Of a DNA stretch of 59,404 nucleotides, positions 17,752-25,777 are shown one piece after another; the first letter of the stretch is position 1, and every line of letters begins with the position of its first letter. This DNA is from Halodesulfovibrio sp. GTDB lineage: Bacteria; Desulfobacterota; Desulfovibrionia; Desulfovibrionales; Desulfovibrionaceae. The stretch is from positions 1 through 59,404 of the forward strand of contig NZ_JAOARI010000009.1 of the NCBI RefSeq assembly GCF_025210605.1, in the 5' to 3' direction. The notes beneath the pieces are model-generated. The model saw only the letters and a program-made list of their open reading frames with translations. It was not told the DNA's origin and did no database searches. A program made the position numbers and the translations under genes.

Positions 17752-17779
17752 GCGGTCTTGGCAATAAGACCGCTTTTTT
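17752..17779 (+). terminator. Terminator-like attenuator hairpin in the upp leader
   Basis: GCGGTCTT (17752-17759) and AAGACCGC (17766-17773) form a perfect 8-bp stem with a 6-base loop, followed directly by TTTTTT. The gene to the left is transcribed the other way, so the hairpin cannot end an upstream gene. It lies between the promoter and ribosome site of upp and is best read as an attenuator. Confidence 0.7.
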
Positions 17780-17804
17780 CAAGCAATCGCTCAAGGAGGC
17801 CGAT

Positions 17805-18431
17805 GTGGCTGTTTACGTGGTTGACCATCCGCTGGTCAAACATAAACTCGGACGAATTCGTGAAGCAGATATCTCTGTTGCAGAATTCCGTGCACTTTCC
17901 AATGAAATTTGTCGTCTTCTTACCTACGAAGCAACCAAAAGTCTCGAAACTGAGAAATGCACCATCGAAGGATGGGCTGGTTCTGTAGAAGTAGACCAGA
18001 TTAAAGGAAAGAAAGCTACCGTAGTTCCTATCCTTCGTGCCGGAATCGGCATGCTGGACGGAATTATGGATATGATCCCTGGCGTTAAAGTTAGCGTTGT
18101 GGGTATGTTCCGTAATGAAGAAACTCTTGAGCCTGAAGAATACTACGTTAAGCTCGCAAAGAACATTGAAGAGCGTACCGCGATTATTCTGGATCCAATG
18201 CTTGCAACCGGTGGTACTCTTATCGCGACCATCGATTTGTTGAAAAAAGCTGGATGCAAAAAAATCATCGGTCTGTTCCTCGTTGCAGCACCAGAAGGTG
18301 TTGAGCGTGTTGTTGAAGCGCATCCTGACGTAGATATTTACACTGCATCTGTGGATGAAAGACTCAATGAGCATGGATATATTTTACCAGGTCTTGGCGA
18401 CGCTGGTGATAAGATTTTCGGAACCAAATAG
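17805..18431 (+). CDS. upp: Uracil phosphoribosyltransferase
   Basis: This 208-residue cytoplasmic enzyme makes UMP from uracil and PRPP. The PRPP-binding motif [18 protein letters not shown] (about 130-147) is present. The start is GTG 17805, with AAGGAGG five bases upstream; an ATG two bases earlier is out of frame. It precedes uraA in the same direction, forming a uracil salvage unit. The leader hairpin suggests control by premature termination. Confidence 0.95.
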   Translation: MAVYVVDHPLVKHKLGRIREADISVAEFRALSNEICRLLTYEATKSLETEKCTIEGWAGSVEVDQIKGKKATVVPILRAGIGMLDGIMDMIPGVKVSVVGMFRNEETLEPEEYYVKLAKNIEERTAIILDPMLATGGTLIATIDLLKKAGCKKIIGLFLVAAPEGVERVVEAHPDVDIYTASVDERLNEHGYILPGLGDAGDKIFGTK

Positions 18432-18455
18432 CGTTTCGATCCGTTTTTGAACGGG

Positions 18456-18529
18456 AAGAGCATTTGACCCCCCTGTTTCAGTCCTTTTTTTTAAAGGCTG
18501 TGAACTCGGGGGAAGGGTGCTCTTTTTTT
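18456..18529 (+). terminator. Long nested terminator hairpin between upp and uraA
   Basis: Nested arms AAGAGCA/TGCTCTT, CCCCC/GGGGG and CAG-CCTTT/AAAGG-CTG stack into one 70-base structure ending in T7. It lies after upp and 100 bases before uraA. It could be a simple terminator or could meter expression of uraA. Confidence 0.75.
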
Positions 18530-18632
18530 GGGCGGTCAGAATAGGTGTTAGCGCGGATATAGTCTTTTATATCAATGTGTTGCGCTTTTGTGTTGAATTA
18601 TGAGTCATAAAGACTCAACGTAGGAGGGAATG

Positions 18633-19871
18633 GTGTCAAACGTAAATACAGAATACTCTTTTAGGCTTAAAGATTGTCTTCTTGGTGCACAGATGTTGTT
18701 TGTTGCATTTGGTGCACTTGTGTTGGTGCCGCTGCTCACAGGGCTTAATCCTAACGTGGCATTTTTTACTGCCGGTGCGGGTACCTTGCTGTTCCAGCTT
18801 GTTACCAAACGTTCTGTACCAATCTTTCTTGCATCTTCTTTTGCGTTCATTGCGCCGATTATTTACGGGGTACAGACTTGGGGCATTCCAGCAACCATGT
18901 GCGGTCTTGCTGCTTCCGGTTTTCTGTACATGGGGCTTTCTGTTCTGATTAAAGTGCAGGGTCCTCAGATTCTTGAGCGTGTGCTTCCTACAATCGTAAC
19001 TGGTCCGGTTGTAATGGTTATCGGTCTTATGCTTGCACCTGTTGCAGTGCACAGCGCTCTTGGTAAAACTGGCGATGGCGCAGTACAGCTTATTCCAGAA
19101 GCTACAGCACTTATTATTTCAATGGCATCACTTGGGACAACCATTCTGGTGTCACTGTGCGGCAAAGGTATCTTACGCCTTATTCCAATTCTGTGCGGTA
19201 TCAGTGTAGGCTACACCTTAAGCCTTTGTTACGGCATTGTAGATTTTACTCCGGTTATGAATGCACCTTGGTTTGCTGTTCCTGATTTTGTTGCACCAGA
19301 GTGGAACTGGGAAGCCGTGGTATACATTGTTCCAGTGGCTATTGCTCCTGCCATTGAACATGTGGGCGATGTTCTCGCTATCGGTGCTGTTACTGGTAAA
19401 AACTACATCAAAGAGCCGGGCATTCACCGCACTATGCTTGGTGACGGTATTGCAACAACCTTTGCTTCCATGCTCGGTGGACCTCCAAACACAACATACT
19501 CTGAAGTTACTGGTGCAGTTGCTCTGACAAAGTCTTTCAACCCGGGAATCATGACATGGGCTGCTCTTGTTGCCATGTGTCTGGCTTTTGTGGGTAAACT
19601 CGGTGCGCTGCTTGCAACTATTCCACTTCCTGTAATGGGTGGTATTCTTGTGCTGCTCTTCGGTACAATTGTTGTTGTAGGTATGAACTCTTTGGTTCGC
19701 GCAGGTCAGGATCTTATGGAACCACGCAACCTTGCAATCATCGCAGTTATCTTGGTGTTCGGGGTTGGCGGTATGACCTTCAATGCTGGTGCATTCAGCC
19801 TTAAAGGTATCGGTCTTGCCGGTATCATCGGTATTATTCTGAACCTCATTCTGCCAAAAAGTCGCGCATAG
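18633..19871 (+). CDS. uraA: Uracil/xanthine permease (NCS2 family)
   Basis: A 412-residue inner-membrane protein with about 12-14 segments and the NCS2 signature region (VAIAPAIEHVGDVLAIG and GGPPNTTYSEVTGAV). With upp just upstream, uracil is the most likely substrate, imported by proton symport. I prefer GTG 18633, since AGGAGG ends five bases before it; ATG 18630 would be too close to that site. A terminator follows at 19897. Confidence 0.93.
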   Translation: MSNVNTEYSFRLKDCLLGAQMLFVAFGALVLVPLLTGLNPNVAFFTAGAGTLLFQLVTKRSVPIFLASSFAFIAPIIYGVQTWGIPATMCGLAASGFLYMGLSVLIKVQGPQILERVLPTIVTGPVVMVIGLMLAPVAVHSALGKTGDGAVQLIPEATALIISMASLGTTILVSLCGKGILRLIPILCGISVGYTLSLCYGIVDFTPVMNAPWFAVPDFVAPEWNWEAVVYIVPVAIAPAIEHVGDVLAIGAVTGKNYIKEPGIHRTMLGDGIATTFASMLGGPPNTTYSEVTGAVALTKSFNPGIMTWAALVAMCLAFVGKLGALLATIPLPVMGGILVLLFGTIVVVGMNSLVRAGQDLMEPRNLAIIAVILVFGVGGMTFNAGAFSLKGIGLAGIIGIILNLILPKSRA

Positions 19872-19896
19872 CCTTAAGTTACCGTCCAAGTAAGGC

Positions 19897-19937
19897 AAAC
19901 GCCCCTGTTGCAGGATATGCAGCAGGGGCGTTTTTTT
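19897..19937 (+). terminator. Intrinsic terminator after uraA
   Basis: ACGCCCCTG/CAGGGGCGT plus TGC/GCA make the stem, followed by T7. The T-run contains the stop codon of the convergent FxsA-like gene. Confidence 0.9.
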
Positions 19938-20439
19938 ATTCAAATTTATGGAGAATAATTGTTTGCAGATACTTTGCCAGTAGTGCTGTCACGTGGGGAA
20001 TAAGCAGTAGTGTACCAAGTAGGCTGAAGGTAATTCCTGGTAGCAGGAAAAGGACTGCGGTAACCGTGACTATTGCAGAGCGATATGCAGTTGCGGGGGG
20101 CAGCAGACCAATCTGCATATTGGCAAGGCTAGCTGTAATCCATTCTGAGCCGTTATATTTAAGGATAATAAGACCGATGCAATTTGTGAAAAGAGTAAGG
20201 CATAAAAGGATGAGGCGTGGTGACGACGGAGCAATAAGCGTATGTTCAAGGGGGTTGATTATAGAAAAAAAGAAGAACAATGCGAGATAATTATACAGTT
20301 TTATTGGATACAATACATGTATAGCTTTGAGGACAGCTGTACATGTTTCAAGGCGTTTTACCTGTCGTAATTGTGCCTCGTTTATTTCATTTTTATTCAG
20401 CAGAAAATGTAGTTCTGCCTCGGTAAGGATGGGCTTCAT
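19936..20439 (-). CDS. FxsA-family membrane protein
   Basis: This 167-residue protein has a charged N-terminus (about 1-40) and four hydrophobic segments. The C-terminal pattern (glycine-rich TM, LKYNGS, LLPPA, then FLLPGITFSLLGTLLLIPHV) matches FxsA, the inner-membrane protein that in E. coli relieves F-exclusion of phage T7. Its normal role is unknown. I chose ATG 20439; a TTG 66 bases upstream would lengthen it but neither start has a clear ribosome site. It is convergent with uraA and isolated. Confidence 0.65.
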   Translation of the reverse strand: MKPILTEAELHFLLNKNEINEAQLRQVKRLETCTAVLKAIHVLYPIKLYNYLALFFFFSIINPLEHTLIAPSSPRLILLCLTLFTNCIGLIILKYNGSEWITASLANMQIGLLPPATAYRSAIVTVTAVLFLLPGITFSLLGTLLLIPHVTALLAKYLQTIILHKFE

Positions 20440-20591
20440 AATAGTATGGTGGTTACGGAAAAAAGAAGGGAATACAACGAATACAACGGCGTCACTATGC
20501 CACAATAAGGCGTAAGTTGGTGTGAAAAGATGTTATAGCGACTAACGCAACTATATTAGTTTGTTGGCAAGGTGTTTTATAGATTTTTGCA

Positions 20592-20629
20592 TAAAAAAAC
20601 CTCTTCACCGGACTATGCCGGAGAAGAGG
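20592..20629 (-). terminator. Intrinsic terminator of hisC-cmk
   Basis: CCTCTTC/GAAGAGG with an inner CCGG/CCGG forms the stem; on the minus strand it is followed by T7. It lies 36 bases past the cmk stop. Confidence 0.9.
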
Positions 20630-20665
20630 AGACAGCTTTTATGGGTACAGAAAGCAGGTAAGCAG

Positions 20666-21328
20666 TTAATCAAAAAAATTCATGATTGAATCAAAAACTC
20701 CGTCGATGTCCAAATGAGTAGTGTCGATGATGTGGGCATCTTTTGCAGCCACTAGCGGTGCAATTGTGCGGGTTCTATCTTGCAAGTCACGTTCTTTTAT
20801 CTGCTCAATAATGCGGTCAAGGTCAGCTTCTTTTCCCATCTCTTGCAATTGGTTGAAGCGCCGTGCACCACGTTCTTCTGCTGTTGCATCGAGGAAAAAT
20901 TTGTATTTCGCGGTGGGAAATACAACAGAACCCATATCTCTTCCTTCTGCCACAAGTGATGTTTGTGTGCTGATTTCCCGTTGAACCCTTTTGAGTGCAT
21001 TACGGACTGCGGGCAGTTTAGCTACAGAAGATGCCAATGCTGCAACTTCCTCTGTACGGATTTCGTTACCGACAGGTGCACCGTTTACGGAGAGCACAGA
21101 GTCAAATCCGATTCCTGAGAGAGAAAACGAATACTGTGCAATGTGGTCTTCGAGTTCTTTTTCGGACATATTTTGTGCTGATTTACCAAATTTCCAGCCA
21201 AAGATGCGGAACATAGCTCCGGTATCAAGGTAGGCAATGGAAAGTTCTTGAGCAACACGTTTGGCAAGAGTTGTCTTGCCTACACCAGCGGGACCGTCGA
21301 GAGTAACGACGCGCAGGTTATTCTGCAT
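20666..21328 (-). CDS. cmk: Cytidylate kinase
   Basis: The protein has 220 residues. It carries P-loop GPAGVGKTT (residues 12-20), GRDMGSVVFP mid-protein and a DRTRTIAPL segment near the C-terminus, all typical of Cmk. It phosphorylates CMP and dCMP with ATP. It overlaps the end of hisC by 11 bases, so the two genes are translationally linked. Pairing of cmk with hisC is a genome-organisation feature, not a shared pathway. Confidence 0.95.
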   Translation of the reverse strand: MQNNLRVVTLDGPAGVGKTTLAKRVAQELSIAYLDTGAMFRIFGWKFGKSAQNMSEKELEDHIAQYSFSLSGIGFDSVLSVNGAPVGNEIRTEEVAALASSVAKLPAVRNALKRVQREISTQTSLVAEGRDMGSVVFPTAKYKFFLDATAEERGARRFNQLQEMGKEADLDRIIEQIKERDLQDRTRTIAPLVAAKDAHIIDTTHLDIDGVFDSIMNFFD

Positions 21329-22433
21329 TAAGAATCTCCTTGAGAGCAGAAATAAGTACTTGGTTTTCGCGGGCTGTGCCTATGGAAATACGCAAGTGTT
21401 TAGAAAGATTATACCCTTTTACAAGTGGGCGAATAATAAGTCCGCGTTTAAGCAATTCCTCATTAAGGTAGCTGCCATCAACGGGTGCTTCTACCATAAT
21501 AAAGTTTGCAAGAGACGGATAGACGTTAAAGTCTAACGCTGTGAGTTCTTTTGTAAGATATTCGCGCCCTTCGCGTGTGACCCGCAGTGTCTCTTCAATA
21601 AACGGGGTGTCCTTAAGAACTGCTATGCCAGCTTGTTCTGCAAGAATATTAACGTTGAACGGGGCACGGATACGACGGAGATATTCAGCAAGGTCTGGGT
21701 GCATAGCACCAAACCCGAGGCGCAACCCTGCAAGCCCAAAGCATTTAGAAAATGTGCGCAGCACGCAAATGTTTTCATATTCTGTAAAGCGGGGCAGCAT
21801 GGAATATGAGTCTAAATTTTCCGCAAAATCCATGTACGCTTCGTCTACAACCAGCAGGCATTCTTTTGGAAGTTTAGAATGGAGGGAAATAATTTCCTCT
21901 ACTGGTGGGGCGTAGCCGGAAGGGTTGTCGGGGGTTGTGATGAATACAATAGAAGTGTTTTCATCCACCAAATTCAATAAGTTATCCCAATCAAACGTAA
22001 AGTCATCGCGTAGTGGGGTTTGACGAAATTCTATACCGCACAGGCGAGACTGGACTTTATACATGGAAAAGCATGGATCAAACGCAACAATATTGTTTTT
22101 GCCGGGGGTCGCTTTTACGCGAATGAGCATATCGATGACTTCATCAGAACCGTTTCCAGTAACAATGGAGTCTTCGGGAATATGAAAATATTGTGCAATG
22201 GCTTCGATAAGATGCGGGGTTCCTACTTGAGCGTAACGGAATGCGTGATCTGCATACAGTTTGATAGCATCTTGAACTCGTGGGGATGTTCCCAGCGGGT
22301 TTTCGTTACTCGCAAGTTTGATGATGGAATCAAGACCGTACGCTTCTTTGACTTCGTCGATAGACTTTCCTGCCGTGTAGGGCGAAAAGCTTTTAACCTC
22401 AGCACGAATAGCTTCACATACTTTTGAGCTCAT
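21318..22433 (-). CDS. hisC: Histidinol-phosphate aminotransferase
   Basis: A class-II PLP aminotransferase of 371 residues with SNENPLG, DEAYMDF and the Schiff-base lysine at Lys230 in TFSKCFGLAGLR. It converts imidazole-acetol phosphate to histidinol phosphate in histidine synthesis. Start ATG 22433 has AGGGG six bases upstream; an upstream TTG (22463) is less likely. hisB and hisA are in a separate unit at 32.6-34.6 kb. Confidence 0.95.
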   Translation of the reverse strand: MSSKVCEAIRAEVKSFSPYTAGKSIDEVKEAYGLDSIIKLASNENPLGTSPRVQDAIKLYADHAFRYAQVGTPHLIEAIAQYFHIPEDSIVTGNGSDEVIDMLIRVKATPGKNNIVAFDPCFSMYKVQSRLCGIEFRQTPLRDDFTFDWDNLLNLVDENTSIVFITTPDNPSGYAPPVEEIISLHSKLPKECLLVVDEAYMDFAENLDSYSMLPRFTEYENICVLRTFSKCFGLAGLRLGFGAMHPDLAEYLRRIRAPFNVNILAEQAGIAVLKDTPFIEETLRVTREGREYLTKELTALDFNVYPSLANFIMVEAPVDGSYLNEELLKRGLIIRPLVKGYNLSKHLRISIGTARENQVLISALKEILNAE

Positions 22434-22480
22434 GTATTGCCCCTTTTCCCAAATTTTTTTCAATACGTTTTGACATACTG

Positions 22481-22534
22481 CGTGTGCTTAATTTGGCTAT
22501 TATATATAATGTTACAATTGCAAAAAAGCACACG
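22481..22534. promoter_or_regulatory. Inverted repeat flanking the likely hisC promoter
   Basis: CGTGTGCTT (22481-22489) and AAGCACACG (22526-22534) are perfect 9-bp inverted repeats. They bracket an AT-rich TATATATAATA stretch that probably holds the minus-strand -10 of hisC. A further pair, TGTGCAA/TTGCACA, lies at 22568-22587. Confidence 0.45.
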
Positions 22535-22591
22535 GAAGTCAGTTAGCCGGACAATAGTTGAGCGCGCTGTGCAAGAAAAATTGCACAACAA

Positions 22592-22622
22592 AAAAGGACG
22601 ACCCGCAAGGAGCCGTCCTTTT
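22592..22622 (-). terminator. Intrinsic terminator of uspA
   Basis: AAAAGGACG and CGTCCTTTT form a perfect 9-bp stem with a 13-base loop; on the minus strand a T-run follows. It lies 39 bases past the uspA stop. Confidence 0.88.
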
Positions 22623-22661
22623 GAATAGACTACTAAAATGTATATCGCAAGTGGCAGGGTG

Positions 22662-23111
22662 CTACTTGTCAAAATCCGGTCGTACAGTAAGAACCGGAAT
22701 GTCCGCGCCGCGTACGATTTTTGCGGCAACAGAGCCAAACAAAATTCTGTCGATACCTGTTCTGCCGTGTGTTCCCATAATAATGAGATCGGCTTTTTCA
22801 TCATCGGCAATTTCCAGAATCTCTTCCGCAGCAAATCCTGTCACAACTTTACCTGTCGTTTTTATACCGGCGAAGTGTTTTTCAAGGAAGCTTTCCATGC
22901 TTTTTTCAGCACCAGTAACAATTTCTCCCACAAAGGATTCAATTGTATTTGGCGGTACATGAAAGCCTACGTACTGATTAAGGGAAGGAGCCGCATAAAC
23001 AACAATAAGTTCAGCATCAAATTTTTCAGCAAAAAGCTTCGCATACTCTGCGATGTAGGTACTTTCATCAGAAAAATCAACAGCCACAACAGCCTTTTTT
23101 ATAGCAACCAT
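22662..23111 (-). CDS. Universal stress protein (UspA family)
   Basis: A single-domain Usp protein of 149 residues. AVDFSDES at the N-terminus and the ATP-binding GTHGRTGIDRILFGSVA near residue 115 place it in the ATP-binding class. Such proteins accumulate in stress and growth arrest. AGGAGG lies four bases before the ATG. It is transcribed alone. Confidence 0.92.
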   Translation of the reverse strand: MVAIKKAVVAVDFSDESTYIAEYAKLFAEKFDAELIVVYAAPSLNQYVGFHVPPNTIESFVGEIVTGAEKSMESFLEKHFAGIKTTGKVVTGFAAEEILEIADDEKADLIIMGTHGRTGIDRILFGSVAAKIVRGADIPVLTVRPDFDK

Positions 23112-23163
23112 ACTGCCTCCTGAAGGATATCGAGTATCTGTCTATAGCGGGTATCTACGTTAT

Positions 23164-23193
23164 TTTATACCACATATACACCTACTATGTGAA
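23164..23193 (-). promoter_or_regulatory. Promoter of the universal stress gene
   Basis: On the minus strand TTCACA (23188-23193) and TATAAA (23164-23169) are 18 bases apart, each one mismatch from consensus. Start would be near 23157. Confidence 0.5.
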
Positions 23194-23324
23194 GATAGAC
23201 AAGGATAAGGTTCTTATGTACGTTGCAGCAGTTGTACATTTTTGCTCGGAATAATAGGCAGAAAATGCCGCATGAAGAGTGTCTAAAAAATGAAAAGCCA
23301 CGGTTTTCAAGGGTTCAGAGGTTT

Positions 23325-23340
23325 TGGCAAGCTCTTTGCT
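23325..23340 (+). promoter_or_regulatory. Sigma-54 promoter
   Basis: TGGCAAGCTCTTTGCT matches the -24/-12 consensus: GG and GC are exactly 12 bases apart with TTGCT at -12. The start would be near 23351, leaving a 25-base leader to the ATG at 23378. Confidence 0.85.
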
Positions 23341-23377
23341 TCATTAGCAGTAAATCCTAATCGCCGAGGATATTGTT

Positions 23378-23863
23378 ATGCGAATTAATACTACAGAACA
23401 GATTACATCGATAGCGAAGCAGAGTCAGGCAACCAAAGCACCTAAAAGAGCTGCCGACGGTTTCCATAACCTGCTTTCACAGGAACTTGAGTTGCAGACC
23501 AAATCTGCAACTGAGGCAGTGTTGCCTCCCGGTACTCACTCCTTAGCGTTTGACCCGCGTTTGAATGCAGATCAGATGGAAGCTGGACAAAAGGCTGTTG
23601 ATCCAAAACAGGTTGCTGATAAGCTGGAAGGTCTTCTCGATAAATGGGAAAAATATTCCACGCAGATTAGCACGCAAGGATCACCAGATCTTAAAGGTGC
23701 GTTTGGGACGCTAAAAGAGCTTGCACATAGTCTGACAACGCTCAAACAGTCCGCACCATCGCTTCAGGCAGAATTTCCAGAACTGGATAACGTGCGCAAC
23801 GAACTTGAAGTTATGACCGTGACCGAACAGTTTAAATTAAACCGTGGGGATTACCTCGTGTAA
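23378..23863 (+). CDS. Hypothetical protein under sigma-54 control
   Basis: I do not recognise this family. The protein has 161 residues, no signal peptide and no membrane segment. It is mostly helical, with a Gln/Lys-rich N-terminus and Leu-rich helices in the second half (KLEGLLDKWEKY, TLKELAHSLTTLK). GAGGA stands seven bases before the ATG. Sigma-54 drives flagellar and accessory genes in this group, so a motility link is plausible but unproven. A terminator hairpin follows, so it is a single-gene unit. Confidence 0.8.
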   Translation: MRINTTEQITSIAKQSQATKAPKRAADGFHNLLSQELELQTKSATEAVLPPGTHSLAFDPRLNADQMEAGQKAVDPKQVADKLEGLLDKWEKYSTQISTQGSPDLKGAFGTLKELAHSLTTLKQSAPSLQAEFPELDNVRNELEVMTVTEQFKLNRGDYLV

Positions 23864-23962
23864 TACATACGGTAGTGCTGTGTTTGTCTGTAGTGGACTG
23901 CACAGAATGCAAGTTGCAAGTGCATACACAGAGTATTTTGCATATCTTGCACAAAAAAATGG

Positions 23963-23990
23963 AAAAGGCAGCCTACGGGCTGCCTTCTTT
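23963..23990 (+). terminator. Bidirectional terminator hairpin
   Basis: AAGGCAGCC/GGCTGCCTT (9 bp, 4-base loop) is flanked by A and T runs. It serves the gene to the left and the convergent pncC. Confidence 0.82.
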
Positions 23991-24013
23991 CGTAAATAGT
24001 GTAGGTGGTAAGC

Positions 24014-24502
24014 TTAGCGTTTAAGTTCGTGCAGCAGAGTAGTAATTGCTGCTGCGGCGGTCTGGTGTCGTATTTCCGTTCTGGAGCCGCTAAAGACATG
24101 ATGCTGGGCAAAAACTTGTTCGCCCACCGCAAATCCTATCCAGACAGTCCCCACCGGTTTTTCATCTGTCCCGCCTGTCGGACCAGCAATTCCTGTTACG
24201 GATATTGCCACTTGTAAGTCCAGCACTTTTTGCACACCGCGAACCATTGCAAGTGCTGTTTCTTCGCTTACTGCTCCATGTTGCAGTAGTGTTTGATGCG
24301 GTACATGAAGCACCTCTTCTTTCACCTCATTGGCATAGGAAACAACGGTTCCCTTGAACCAGTCCGATGAACCGGAAACCTCAGTGAGCAGCATAGATAT
24401 AAGTCCGCCAGTGCATGATTCTGCTGTGCCGAGCATGTATTTGTTTTGACAAAGAATTTCGCCCAGTTCTGCAATTTGTGTAGATAATTCTGTAATATGC
24501 AT
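24014..24502 (-). CDS. pncC: Nicotinamide-nucleotide amidase (CinA C-terminal domain)
   Basis: This stand-alone CinA C-terminal domain has 162 residues and the motifs GTAESCTGGLIS, VVSYANEVK and SVTGIAGPTGG. PncC deamidates NMN, recycling it for NAD synthesis. The start ATG 24502 has GGGAG seven bases upstream; the frame extends to 24550 without a site. It is divergent from the next gene, with about 110 bases between. Confidence 0.9.
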   Translation of the reverse strand: MHITELSTQIAELGEILCQNKYMLGTAESCTGGLISMLLTEVSGSSDWFKGTVVSYANEVKEEVLHVPHQTLLQHGAVSEETALAMVRGVQKVLDLQVAISVTGIAGPTGGTDEKPVGTVWIGFAVGEQVFAQHHVFSGSRTEIRHQTAAAAITTLLHELKR

Positions 24503-24612
24503 ATGATTGCTCCCTGAGTATTCGCTATCATTGCGGGAGAAGCATAGCAAGCAGTCCTTGCTAGAAACTTAGCGGGCAGTGTACAATGGCAACAAGAACA
24601 GGAGGCATAAAA

Positions 24613-25404
24613 TTGACAGATTTTTATTCCCTCTCATCGGCACTTCAAGGCGAGGTCATGACCGACATAGCGAGCGGTTTTTTTGGTGCTCGTAAAGCCA
24701 TAGATGATGAACGTGAACTTTTTGAATATATTGAAAGTGATATCAGATTAGCAGAGCAGCGTGCGCTGAATATTTGTGCTCAGCTTCAGGCTCTTTTGAT
24801 TACGAGAGATAATGTTAAAGAGTTGCTACAGCTTCTCGATGTGCCAACAGATTTTTTGCATCGTGTGGAAGAGACAGACCCGTGGCTGAGTATGGAGCTG
24901 CCTTTTGCTTTTACAGCAGAAGGACGATACAAAAAGTGTGTTGTTGAGACCTACGAGCGCATGCATAATGCATTTGGTTTCTTTTTGCACGGAGTACCGT
25001 ATCGAAAAAATACACCGGAAAAATTTGGTAAAACAACAGGGTATTATCGCTATATGCAGTGGTGTGATGATTTAAACAGCCGTATTGAGAAGGTTAACAG
25101 AGACCACTCACCTACGGATGTCTTAAGTGTTGTACGTGGCATGGATGTTGATAAAATCGCAAAGCAACGCACCGTCGGTACAGTAAACAGCGAAGTAGGT
25201 TGTGTACCGGGCGATGATATGTGTTTGTTGTTGCTCCCGCGCGAAGAGCTTGCAGAAATGGAGCTTCCGGAACTACCTGCGCTTGATGAAAATTTGCCGA
25301 AAGGAAATGTCGTCGCAGCAGTTATCAAACGATACGCAGCAGATGTCTACCAGCGAGAGCGAGCAAACGTTGCATCTGTATTGCACATCTTGAAAAAGAA
25401 CTAG
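24613..25404 (+). CDS. Conserved-looking hypothetical protein, TTG start
   Basis: I do not recognise this family. Counted from TTG 24613 it has 263 residues, no signal peptide and no membrane helices. The first 80 residues are helical and acidic. The middle is aromatic-rich (HGVPYRKNTPEKFGKTTGYYRYMQW), and a hydrophobic MCLLLLP stretch and acidic linker precede the C-terminus. AGGAGG (24600-24605) sits seven bases before the TTG, whereas ATG 24586 has no ribosome site, so the TTG is preferred. Confidence 0.75.
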   Translation: MTDFYSLSSALQGEVMTDIASGFFGARKAIDDERELFEYIESDIRLAEQRALNICAQLQALLITRDNVKELLQLLDVPTDFLHRVEETDPWLSMELPFAFTAEGRYKKCVVETYERMHNAFGFFLHGVPYRKNTPEKFGKTTGYYRYMQWCDDLNSRIEKVNRDHSPTDVLSVVRGMDVDKIAKQRTVGTVNSEVGCVPGDDMCLLLLPREELAEMELPELPALDENLPKGNVVAAVIKRYAADVYQRERANVASVLHILKKN

Positions 25405-25777
25405 GAGTTGATTCTAATTTGTGAACTTGTGCTGCTGTCATCTTTTCTTCCTCAATGGGGTTTCAGCAAAAAATATATTACGACGTAGGGCTGCTATGTT
25501 TTCAATATGTTTTTCACGCCTGCCTTGTAAGGAGAAAAACTGGCGAGCTTCCCATCGTGTACAATATAGAATCTATTTTGAAAAAAATTGCATGTAAAAG
25601 GCAGTGTTACACTTCTTCCGGCAGTAATTACAGTTTTCTCTGATTGTGCCGAAGAGGTATGTAGGCTGCCTTTTTTTATGATTTTGTACTACATTGCTGT
25701 GCATAAGGCAGGTGGCAGCCTTTAGTAAAAAAGGATACAGGCTTACAAAAAAGCATGTTTATTTTCAGGAGATAGTA
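25405..25777. other. Intergenic region with a large branched hairpin
   Basis: No gene is supported. Bases 25596-25677 can fold as an outer AAAAGGCAG/CTGCCTTTT stem enclosing a second arm (TTCCGGCA with TGCCGAA) and end in T7. It is either a distant terminator of the preceding gene or a structured leader for the gene at 25778, which begins 100 bases later. No clear promoter follows the T-run. Confidence 0.55.

Noticed and set aside
17676..18374. 232-codon minus-strand frame
   Set aside because: Antisense to upp; no ribosome site or domain.
19218..19943. 241-codon minus-strand frame
   Set aside because: Antisense to uraA and extremely rich in His, Asn and Cys, typical of a reverse-frame artefact.
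25455..25643. 62-codon plus-strand frame in the gap before the fusion gene
   Set aside because: No ribosome site, runs into the hairpin structure, no domain.
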